A stretch of 8,232 bases of DNA from Burkholderiales bacterium (lineage in GTDB: Bacteria; Pseudomonadota; Gammaproteobacteria; Burkholderiales; Casimicrobiaceae): NCBI GenBank assembly GCA_025935435.1, contig JAICVH010000086.1, forward strand, positions 1-8,232. The letters are read 5' to 3'. A program made the position numbers and the translations under genes. Below the pieces are notes generated by a model that saw only the letters and a program-made list of their open reading frames with translations, was not told the origin of the DNA and ran no database searches. Below are positions 1 through 6,176 of the stretch, one piece after another (the stretch's first letter is position 1; the number at the start of each line of letters is the position of its first letter).

Positions 1-47
1 CCGAGTACGCGCGCGTCCAGCAGCTTCGCGCAGCCGCGGTAAGGCAT
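1..47 (-). CDS. Possible 5' end of a further gene in the purE operon, cut by the window edge
   Basis: An ATG at 47 opens a reading frame that runs off the left edge after 15 complete codons (MPYRGCAKLLDARVL). It lies 13 bases downstream of the stop of the preceding minus-strand racemase gene, so it would be the fourth gene of the purE-purK-racemase unit. No strong ribosome-binding site sits directly before this ATG; an AGGAG lies about 23 bases upstream, inside the end of the racemase gene, which is too far. I do not recognise the product from 15 residues. The fragment may equally be non-coding intergenic DNA or the edge of a differently framed gene. Confidence 0.25.
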   Translation of the reverse strand, partial: MPYRGCAKLLDARVL

Positions 48-60
48 GCGGTGCGCCCCG

Positions 61-1254
61 CTACGAAGCGCTCCTGACAGCCCCTTCGGCGATCAGCGCG
101 GCGATCGCGGCGTCGTCGAGGCCCGCTTCGCGCAACACGTCGCGGGAGTGCTGGCCGTGTGCGGGTGCATCGCGCGTCACCTCGAACGCCGGCGGTGTCA
201 GCGCAAATGGCGGCGCGAACTGCCGCGCGCCGTCGGGGCGCGTGCGAATCATCGCGCGCGCGGCAAATTGCGCGTCGGCGAGCGCCTCGTCGAACGTCAG
301 CACCGGTGTGACGCAGCAATCGACGCCTTCGAGCCGCTGTCGCCACTGCGCCAGTGTCGCCCCTTCGAAGATGCGCTCGAGTGCCGCACGCGTTTCTTCG
401 CCCTGCGCACCGGTCGCGAACTGCAACGGCACGAGATCCGGGCGGCCGACCGCTTCGCACAGGGCGCGCCAGAATTTCGCCTCGAGCGCACCGACGGCGA
501 GATGGCGGCCGTCGCTCGTCGCGTACACGCCGTAGCAAGGTACGCCTCCGGTCAGCAGGTCTTCACCGCGCGGCGGGACGGCGCCCGTGTCTTCGAGCGC
601 GCCGAGCAGGAACATCTGATGCGCGAGCACCGCATCGGTCATCGCGACGTCGACGAACCGACCCTGCCCCGAGCGTTGCGCGCCGAGCAGCGACCCGAGA
701 ATGCCGATCGCCGCGGTGGCAGCGCCGCCCAGCAGATCGGCAATCTGCAGATTGGCAAGCGCGGGCGGGCGTGCGCGCTCGCCGCTGTAGTGCAGTGCAC
801 CCGCGTACCCGAGGTAATTGATGTCGTGGCCCGCGGCGAGGCGCCGCGGCCCCGTCTGCCCGTGCCCGGACAACGCGCAATAGACGACCCGCGGGTTGAC
901 GGCGCGTACGCGCTCGTAATCGACGCCGAGCGCTGCGACGACGCCGGGTCGAAAGCCTTCAACGATGACATCGGCGCGCGCGGCGAGCGCCATGAAGGCG
1001 GCGCGTCCCGATACTGACTTGAGATCGATCGCGAGCGAGCGCTTGTTGCGATTGAGTGCGCGATACCACGCCGTCGCGCCGCGTCGCGGCTTGCCGGGCG
1101 TAAGCGCCAGCGAGCGCGCGTAGTCGCCAGCCTGCGTGTGCTCGACCTTCACGACGTCGGCACCCAGGTCCGCCAGGTAGAGCGTGCACATCGGGCCCGG
1201 CAACAGCCGCGTCAGATCGAGCACCCGCACGCCGGCAAGTGGCGCGTCGCTCAT
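61..1254 (-). CDS. CaiB/BaiF-family protein, probable alpha-methylacyl-CoA racemase
   Basis: The 397-residue product belongs to the CaiB/BaiF (type III CoA-transferase) fold. It opens with the usual LAGVRVLDLTRLLPGP segment (residues 6-21) and has GADVVKVEH at 31-39, NRNKRSLAIDLK at 68-79 and CVTPVL at 314-319. Racemases of this family (AMACR/MCR) use a His, an Asp 30 residues later and a Glu 85 further on. Here His143 (in AGHDINY), Asp173 (in IADLLGG) and Glu258 (in GALEAKF) fit that spacing exactly. I therefore infer that it interconverts (2R)- and (2S)-2-methylacyl-CoA esters in cytoplasmic branched-chain fatty-acid or sterol-side-chain breakdown, rather than moving CoA between acids. The ATG overlaps the purK stop as ATGA and has no Shine-Dalgarno sequence of its own, so translation is probably coupled. 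Length is within the family's normal range. Family membership is secure; the racemase subtype is likely; the substrate is unknown. Confidence 0.88.
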   Translation of the reverse strand: MSDAPLAGVRVLDLTRLLPGPMCTLYLADLGADVVKVEHTQAGDYARSLALTPGKPRRGATAWYRALNRNKRSLAIDLKSVSGRAAFMALAARADVIVEGFRPGVVAALGVDYERVRAVNPRVVYCALSGHGQTGPRRLAAGHDINYLGYAGALHYSGERARPPALANLQIADLLGGAATAAIGILGSLLGAQRSGQGRFVDVAMTDAVLAHQMFLLGALEDTGAVPPRGEDLLTGGVPCYGVYATSDGRHLAVGALEAKFWRALCEAVGRPDLVPLQFATGAQGEETRAALERIFEGATLAQWRQRLEGVDCCVTPVLTFDEALADAQFAARAMIRTRPDGARQFAPPFALTPPAFEVTRDAPAHGQHSRDVLREAGLDDAAIAALIAEGAVRSAS

Positions 1255-2531
1255 CGTGCTGACGCGGCCGATCCGCGCAACGCCGCGTCGGCGTGCCCGG
1301 GAATGCCGAGTTCGTGCTTGATCGCGCGTGCCGTCGCGAGCGCTTCATCCTGTGAGGCGCCGAGGCACGTGACGTGGCCCATCTTTCGGCGCCGCCGCGG
1401 CTCGCGCTTGCCGTACAGATGCAGCTTGGCCCTGTCATGCGCCAGGACGCGCGTCCAGTCGGGTTCGCGCGCCTTCGCATCGGTGCCGTCGAACCAGATG
1501 TCGCCGAGCAGGTTCACCATCACGGCGGGCGTGTGCTGGTCGGTCGCACCCATCGGCAGTGCGGCGACGACGCGCGCCTGCTGCTCGAACTGCGACGTGA
1601 CGCAGGCGTCGATCGTGTAATGGCCGCTGTTGTGCGGCCGCGGTGCAATTTCGTTGACGAGCAACCGTTCATCGTCGGTCACGAACAGCTCGACGCAAAG
1701 CACGCCGCGGTAATCGAGGGCGGTCGCGATGTTGGCAGCCAGCTCGCGCGCCTGCGCTGCGATCCGCGCGTCGACGCGTGCGGGCACGATCGACACGTCG
1801 AGAATTCCGTCTCGATGATGATTCTCGGCGACCGGCCAGGAGACGACGTGGCCGGAGTCTTCGCGCGCGACGATCACCGACAGCTCGGTGCGAAGCGCGA
1901 TACGGCGCTCGAGCACCGCGGGAGATTGCAGCATCGCGTCGAACGCCGCGATCACCTCGTCGCGCGTTTGCACGCGCACCTGCCCCTTGCCGTCGTAACC
2001 GAGACGCGCGCTCTTGACGATGCCCGGCAACAGCGCGTCGTCGATCGACGCGGCGTCTGCGCGGCTTCGCAGGACTGCGAACGGCGCGACGGCAAAGCCG
2101 CCACCGTCGAGAAACGTCTTTTCGCTGATCCGGTCCTGCGCGATCGCGACACTGGCGGCGGCCGGCGCGACGCGCAGTTCACGAGCGAGGAATTCGAGCG
2201 CGGCTGCGGGGACGTTCTCGAACTCCGTCGTCGCCGCTGCGCAGGTATCACGCAACGTCGCAAGCGCCGGGGGATCGAGGTAATCGGCTTGCAGGTGCCG
2301 GTCCGCGACCGTTCCGGCAGGACTGTCGTTGCCGGGGTCGACGACCGCGACGCGATACCCGAGACTCTGCGCGGCCATGCAGAACATCCGGCCGAGTTGG
2401 CCGCCGCCGAGCAGGCCAAGCCATGCGCCGGGTGCGATCGCGGCCGCCGGCTCGGTCGTCCGTGACGAATTCGAGCCCGGCGCGGCGCTCGACGATGGGT
2501 GCGCCGTGCGCGCAGGATTCCTCGCCGTCAT
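1251..2531 (-). CDS. purK: N5-carboxyaminoimidazole ribonucleotide synthase, ATPase subunit PurK
   Basis: PurK uses ATP and bicarbonate to turn AIR into N5-CAIR in cytoplasmic de novo purine synthesis; PurE then isomerises the product. The 426-residue protein has the PreATP-grasp nucleotide fold with GGGQLGRMF at 42-50 and TEFENVP at 102-108. An ATP-grasp domain follows, with the lysine of IVKS (Lys173), the glycine-rich loop GYDGKGQ (178-184) and the metal-binding NEIAPRPHNSGHYT segment (293-306). The C-terminal lid includes HLYGKREPRRRRKMGH (371-386). I chose the ATG at 2531 because it is the first start after the purE stop (25-base gap) and no ATG, GTG or TTG lies between it and the conserved fold. 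This leaves an Ala/Ser/Pro-rich N-terminal tail of about 35 residues, longer than in E. coli PurK. The ribosome-binding site is weak (GGTG, about four bases before the ATG). purK follows purE and overlaps the racemase gene downstream. Confidence 0.97.
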   Translation of the reverse strand: MTARNPARTAHPSSSAAPGSNSSRTTEPAAAIAPGAWLGLLGGGQLGRMFCMAAQSLGYRVAVVDPGNDSPAGTVADRHLQADYLDPPALATLRDTCAAATTEFENVPAAALEFLARELRVAPAAASVAIAQDRISEKTFLDGGGFAVAPFAVLRSRADAASIDDALLPGIVKSARLGYDGKGQVRVQTRDEVIAAFDAMLQSPAVLERRIALRTELSVIVAREDSGHVVSWPVAENHHRDGILDVSIVPARVDARIAAQARELAANIATALDYRGVLCVELFVTDDERLLVNEIAPRPHNSGHYTIDACVTSQFEQQARVVAALPMGATDQHTPAVMVNLLGDIWFDGTDAKAREPDWTRVLAHDRAKLHLYGKREPRRRRKMGHVTCLGASQDEALATARAIKHELGIPGHADAALRGSAASAR

Positions 2532-2556
2532 CGAGCACCGATCGCGCCGACGCCGC

Positions 2557-3060
2557 TCAACCCGGCGGAACGCGCATGCCGCGCGACGTCGTCGTCTGCT
2601 TCTGCCGGAAGGCGGCGAGCTTGCGTGCGAGCGATGCATCGGTCACGGCGAACATGGCGACGGCGAACAGCGCTGCGTTGGCCGCACCGGCCTCGCCGAT
2701 CGCAAAGCACGCGACAGGAACGCCGGCCGGCATCTGCGCGATCGACAACATCGAATCCGCGCCCCGCAGATACTTCGACGGCACCGGCACGCCGAGCACG
2801 GGCACCGTCGTCTTGGCGGCCAGCATTCCCGGCAGATGCGCAGCGCCCCCGGCGCCGGCGATGATCGCGCGAATGCCGCGCGGCGCGGCGTCTTCGGCGT
2901 ATTCGTACATCTCGTCGGGCATCCGATGCGCAGACACCACGCGCGCCTCGTACGCGATGCCGAAGGCGTCGAGTTGCAGCGCCGCGTGCTTCATGACGTC
3001 CCAGTCACTGTCACTGCCCATGACGAGACCGATCTGCGGCGCGGCCTTGCGCTGTGCCAT
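2557..3060 (-). CDS. purE: N5-carboxyaminoimidazole ribonucleotide mutase PurE
   Basis: PurE moves the carboxyl group of N5-CAIR to carbon 4 to give CAIR, the step after PurK. The 167-residue product has the standard class I length and motifs: GSDSDW at 15-20 (phosphate binding), SAHR at 43-46 with the catalytic His45 at the same position as in E. coli, GAGGAAHLPGM at 69-79, VPVLGVPV at 86-93 and the AIGEAGAANAA segment at 120-130. The frame stays open upstream to an ATG at 3186. I chose the ATG at 3060 because an AGGAG lies five bases before it and the family N-terminus begins there. It is the first gene of the leftward unit and has its own promoter-like sequence, so purC is not immediately upstream here. 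The class I enzyme fits the presence of a PurK partner. Confidence 0.97.
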   Translation of the reverse strand: MAQRKAAPQIGLVMGSDSDWDVMKHAALQLDAFGIAYEARVVSAHRMPDEMYEYAEDAAPRGIRAIIAGAGGAAHLPGMLAAKTTVPVLGVPVPSKYLRGADSMLSIAQMPAGVPVACFAIGEAGAANAALFAVAMFAVTDASLARKLAAFRQKQTTTSRGMRVPPG

Positions 3061-3065
3061 TGGTG

Positions 3066-3098
3066 CTCCTGCGCCTGCATTCAAGGTGCGCGATTCTA
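3066..3098 (-). promoter_or_regulatory. Putative purE promoter -10 element and ribosome-binding site
   Basis: Reading the minus strand, TAGAAT (3098-3093) matches the sigma-70 -10 consensus at five of six bases. It would start transcription near 3086, giving a leader of about 26 bases. That leader contains AGGAG (3070-3066), five bases from the purE ATG. I see no good -35 hexamer at the right distance, so the promoter may be weak or activator-dependent. No known purine operator is recognisable. Confidence 0.45.
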
Positions 3099-3207
3099 GC
3101 GCGGGAGCCGTGCAGCCGCTTCGCGATCGAACTCGCGCGACACGCGTCGAGTGTTGCGCCGCCTGGCGGCCGCGTGCACCGTTCAAGCGCTCGCGAGACG
3201 GTTTCGG

Positions 3208-3237
3208 TTGAATGCGTTACGTCGTTTACGCCACAAT
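3208..3237 (+). promoter_or_regulatory. Weak candidate promoter for slt
   Basis: TTGAAT (3208-3213) and CACAAT (3232-3237) are spaced by 18 bases and each match the sigma-70 hexamers at four of six positions. Transcription would begin at about 3244, directly before the slt ATG at 3245. In a GC-rich genome this AT-rich patch stands out, but matches this weak can occur by chance. Confidence 0.3.
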
Positions 3238-3244
3238 GGCGCCG

Positions 3245-5221
3245 ATGAAACACAGGTCACTGCCTTCCGTTGCAACGATCGTCGCCGCGGCGCTCGCCGC
3301 GGCGTTTTCGTTCTGCGCGCCGCCGTTCGCGCGCGCGCAATCCGACGTCGATTTCGTCGCCGCAAAAGCCGCGTTCGAGCGCGGCGACTTGCGGCGCCTC
3401 GACGAACTGGTACCGGCGCTGCGGGGCCACGTCCTCGAGCGCTATGTCCGCTATTGGCAGCTCAAATCGCGACTCGACGACGCATCGCCTGAAGCGGTGC
3501 AGGCGTTCCTGACCTCGTTTCCGGAAGGCCCGCTCGCCGAACGCCTGCGCATCGAGTGGCTGAAGGCGCTCGGCCGGCGCGGCGATTGGAACCGCTTTGC
3601 GCTCGACTACCCACCCGCATCGGGCGAAGACATCGAGCTTGCGTGCCTCGGCGTGCAGTATCGGCTGCAGCGCGACGGGCCTGCAGCGTTGTCCGCAGCA
3701 CGGCCGTTATGGTTCACCGGTGCATCGACGCCCGACGTGTGTGAGCCGCTGTTCGAAGTGCTGATAGCGCGCGGCGAACTGACCGCTGCCGATCGGCGCC
3801 AACGGCTGCGGCTCGCCACGGCGAACGGCAATACGCGCCTCGCGCACGCGATCGCATCCACGCTGCCGGAAAGGGAACGCATCGCTGAGCGCGAGTTCGC
3901 GGCCGTCGATCGCGATCCGCAGCGTGCGCTCGCGAAGGGCCAGTTTGCGTGGAAGACGCCGAGTGGTCGTGAACTCGCGCTTTACGCGCTCGAACGCGCC
4001 GCGCGCAAGGACGCGGGGGATGCACACGACGCGTGGGTCAAATGGCGACAGCATCTGCCGGAGGCCGACCGCAACTATGGCAACGCACGCATCGCGTTCC
4101 TCGCGGCGCGGCAGCTCCACCCGGCGGCGAACCAGTGGTTCCACGCCGTATCCGGTGTAAGCCTATCGCCCGACCAACAGCTGTGGCGCGTACGCGCCGC
4201 ATTGCGCGCCACCGCCTGGCGCGACGTGAAGGCAGCGATCGAGGCGCTGCCCGTCGACGAACAGCAGGAGCCCGTATGGCGCTACTGGCGCGCGCGGTCG
4301 CTGGCGGCACTCGGTGACCGGGACGCCGCCGCAGGCATTTATGCGAGTCTTGCGAGCGGCGTGCATTTCTATGGCTTGCTCGCCGCCGAGGCGCTTGGCG
4401 CGTCACCCGCGCTCGCCACATCCACGCGCGATTCCGGCGCCCCGTTCGACGCGGCGCTGGCGGCGTTCGGTGCGCGCCCGGACGTTCAGCGTGCAGTCAA
4501 GCTCGCACAGCTCGACGTGCGTCCCGACGCCATCCGGGAATGGAATTTCGCGATCCGCGGTCAGGACGACGACGCATTGCTCGTCGCTGCCGAATACGCG
4601 CGGCGCGCCGGTCTCTACGACCGCGCGATCAATACAGCCGAACGCACGACGTCGCGGCACGATCTGACGCTGCGTTATCTCGCGCCGTTTCGCGAGCAGT
4701 TCGCGAGCGCCGCGCAGGGGCAGGGCATCGACGAGGAGATTTTGTACGGCATCGCACGCCAGGAATCGCGCTTCGTTTCGGACATCGTGTCGTCCGCGGG
4801 CGCTGTCGGGCTCATGCAACTGATGCCGGCGACCGCACGCTGGGTGGCCAAGCAGTTGCTCGTCACCGACTATTCGCCGTCGCGGATTGCCGACGTCAAC
4901 CTGAACACGCAGTTCGGTGCGTTCTATTTCAAATACTGGCAGGAACGTCTCGGCAGGCTGCCCGCGCTCGCGGCCGCGGCCTACAATGCAGGTCCGTCGC
5001 GCGCGCAAGCCTGGCGACCGACCACCGGATCGCTCGAAGGCGCGATCTGGGTCGAGACGATACCGTTCAACGAGACACGCGATTACGTGAAACGAGTGCT
5101 GGCGAACACGATGCTCTATACGCATGCGCTCGGCCGGCCGTACGTCCCGTTGACGCAGCGGCTCGGCGTCGTCACGCCGCGCGGATCGGATATCGTCGCC
5201 GCAACTGCTGCCGAACCGTGA
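3245..5221 (+). CDS. slt: Soluble lytic murein transglycosylase (Slt70-like), periplasmic
   Basis: This enzyme cleaves the MurNAc-GlcNAc bond of peptidoglycan with formation of a 1,6-anhydro-MurNAc end, acting in the periplasm in wall turnover. The 658-residue product starts with a signal peptide (MKHR, a hydrophobic Ala-rich core, then ARA before Q32, a signal peptidase I site). A long alpha-helical region follows (about 40-480), as in the superhelical U and L domains of Slt70, with WRYWRARSLAALGD (345-358) and HFYGLLAAEALG (374-385) typical of the L domain. The C-terminal lysozyme-like SLT domain has the catalytic Glu507 in ARQESRF, GLMQLMPATA (522-531), AYNAGP (579-584) and PFNETRDYVKRVL (607-619). 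I chose the ATG at 3245 because it gives a normal signal peptide; in-frame ATGs at 3212 and 3236 are possible. None has a clear Shine-Dalgarno sequence. It is the first gene of the rightward operon and is divergent from purE. Confidence 0.95.
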   Translation: MKHRSLPSVATIVAAALAAAFSFCAPPFARAQSDVDFVAAKAAFERGDLRRLDELVPALRGHVLERYVRYWQLKSRLDDASPEAVQAFLTSFPEGPLAERLRIEWLKALGRRGDWNRFALDYPPASGEDIELACLGVQYRLQRDGPAALSAARPLWFTGASTPDVCEPLFEVLIARGELTAADRRQRLRLATANGNTRLAHAIASTLPERERIAEREFAAVDRDPQRALAKGQFAWKTPSGRELALYALERAARKDAGDAHDAWVKWRQHLPEADRNYGNARIAFLAARQLHPAANQWFHAVSGVSLSPDQQLWRVRAALRATAWRDVKAAIEALPVDEQQEPVWRYWRARSLAALGDRDAAAGIYASLASGVHFYGLLAAEALGASPALATSTRDSGAPFDAALAAFGARPDVQRAVKLAQLDVRPDAIREWNFAIRGQDDDALLVAAEYARRAGLYDRAINTAERTTSRHDLTLRYLAPFREQFASAAQGQGIDEEILYGIARQESRFVSDIVSSAGAVGLMQLMPATARWVAKQLLVTDYSPSRIADVNLNTQFGAFYFKYWQERLGRLPALAAAAYNAGPSRAQAWRPTTGSLEGAIWVETIPFNETRDYVKRVLANTMLYTHALGRPYVPLTQRLGVVTPRGSDIVAATAAEP

Positions 5222-5231
5222 GGTCCCGGTG
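5220..5231 (+). promoter_or_regulatory. Ribosome-binding site overlapping the slt stop, deciding a GTG start
   Basis: GAGGT (5220-5224) shares bases with the TGA stop of slt (5219-5221) and lies four bases before a GTG codon at 5229. It is the only good Shine-Dalgarno-like sequence near the start of the next gene, and that GTG leads directly into the Rossmann fold. The arrangement implies that ribosomes ending slt help start the next gene. Confidence 0.6.
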
Positions 5232-6176
5232 ACGGCCGCGCGTGCGCGCGTGCTGGTCCTCGGCGGCAGCGGCTTCGTCGGGCGCTACGTCGTTGCGCAG
5301 CTCGTCGCTGCAGGACATTTCGTCAGCGTCCTGACGCGCCGTCGCGCGCGTGCACGCCATCTGCTGTTGTTGCCGACCGTGCAGGTGGTCGAGGGCGATC
5401 CGTACGACGCCGCAACGCTCGCCCGCCACGCGCGCGGCATGACGGCCGCGATCAACCTGGTCGGCATCCTGCACGAGCATCGGCGCGCCACGTTTGCGCG
5501 CGCGCACGTCGAATTGCCGCGTCTGCTCGTGAACGCGTGTCGCAACAACGGCGTCGCGCGCCTGCTTCATATGAGCGCGCTCGGTGCGCGGGTCGACGCG
5601 CCGAGCGCGTACCTTCGCTCGAAGGGCGAAGGTGAAATGGCCGTTGCTGGCTCGGGACTGGCCGCGACGATCTTTCGCCCGTCCGTGATCTACGGCCGCG
5701 AGGATCGATTCCTCAATCTCTTTGCCCAACTCGCACGGTGGTTGCCGGTGCTGCCGCTCGCCGGCGCCAACGCGCGCTTCCAGCCGGTGTGGGTCGCCGA
5801 CGTGGCGACATGCTTTACGCGCGCGCTTGGCGACAACGAGACGATCGGCGCGCGATACGACCTGTGCGGCCCGGCCGTCTATACGCTCGCCGAACTCGTT
5901 CGATTCGTCGCCGCTGCAAGCGGGAATCTGCGCCCGGTGCTCGCGCTTGGACCCGGCCTGTCGTCAATGCAGGCGCGGGTGATGGAACGGTTGCCGGGGT
6001 CCTTGCTGACGCGCGACAACCTCGCGTCGATGCAGGTCGACAACGTGTGCGACGCCGGCTTTCCCGCGCGCTTCGGCATCGAGCCGGCAAGGCTCGAGGC
6101 GATCGCTTCCGAATATCTTGCGCCCCGCGCGCAGCACAGCCGGTTCGACGTCTTTCGCGCGCATAGCGGTCGATGA
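5229..6176 (+). CDS. NAD(P)-binding, atypical SDR protein of the complex I NDUFA9 family
   Basis: The 315-residue product is an extended/atypical short-chain dehydrogenase fold. It begins with a Rossmann strand and the nucleotide-binding motif GGSGFVG (12-18, GxxGxxG). It then shows VEGDPYD (54-60), INLVGILHE (75-83), HMSALGA (114-120), a Tyr128-x3-Lys132 pair in AYLRSKGEGE, FRPSVIYG (149-156) and FQPVWVADVA (184-193). This pattern is typical of bacterial proteins annotated as NDUFA9/39-kDa complex I subunit relatives. In mitochondria NDUFA9 is an accessory NADPH-binding subunit of complex I. In bacteria the role is unsettled, and an enzymatic or quinone-related role is possible. It starts with GTG, is coupled to slt by an overlapping ribosome-binding site, and its stop overlaps the cca start as ATGA. 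No signal peptide or clear membrane segment is visible. The family call is firm; the function is not. Confidence 0.85.
   Translation: MTAARARVLVLGGSGFVGRYVVAQLVAAGHFVSVLTRRRARARHLLLLPTVQVVEGDPYDAATLARHARGMTAAINLVGILHEHRRATFARAHVELPRLLVNACRNNGVARLLHMSALGARVDAPSAYLRSKGEGEMAVAGSGLAATIFRPSVIYGREDRFLNLFAQLARWLPVLPLAGANARFQPVWVADVATCFTRALGDNETIGARYDLCGPAVYTLAELVRFVAAASGNLRPVLALGPGLSSMQARVMERLPGSLLTRDNLASMQVDNVCDAGFPARFGIEPARLEAIASEYLAPRAQHSRFDVFRAHSGR

Noticed and set aside
46..1017. A 323-codon plus-strand open frame opposite the racemase gene
   Set aside because: It is antisense to a gene with all its catalytic residues in place, and its translation is Arg-rich and shows no motif.
1374..2465. 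A 363-codon plus-strand open frame opposite purK
   Set aside because: It is antisense to a complete purK and its composition is that of a GC-rich mirror frame.
3061..3244. A small RNA, riboswitch or purine operator in the divergent intergenic region
   Set aside because: I see no strong hairpin followed by T-rich sequence, no conserved riboswitch-like core and no palindrome I can name; only promoter-like hexamers are supported.
3245..3340. A lipoprotein signal on Slt, suggested by the Cys in SFCAPP
   Set aside because: The residues before the Cys (FSF) do not fit a lipobox, and a better ARA signal peptidase I site follows seven residues later.
4403..5125. A 240-codon minus-strand open frame opposite the slt catalytic domain
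   Set aside because: The plus-strand frame carries the full lysozyme-like motif set, while the antisense translation has no recognisable family signature.
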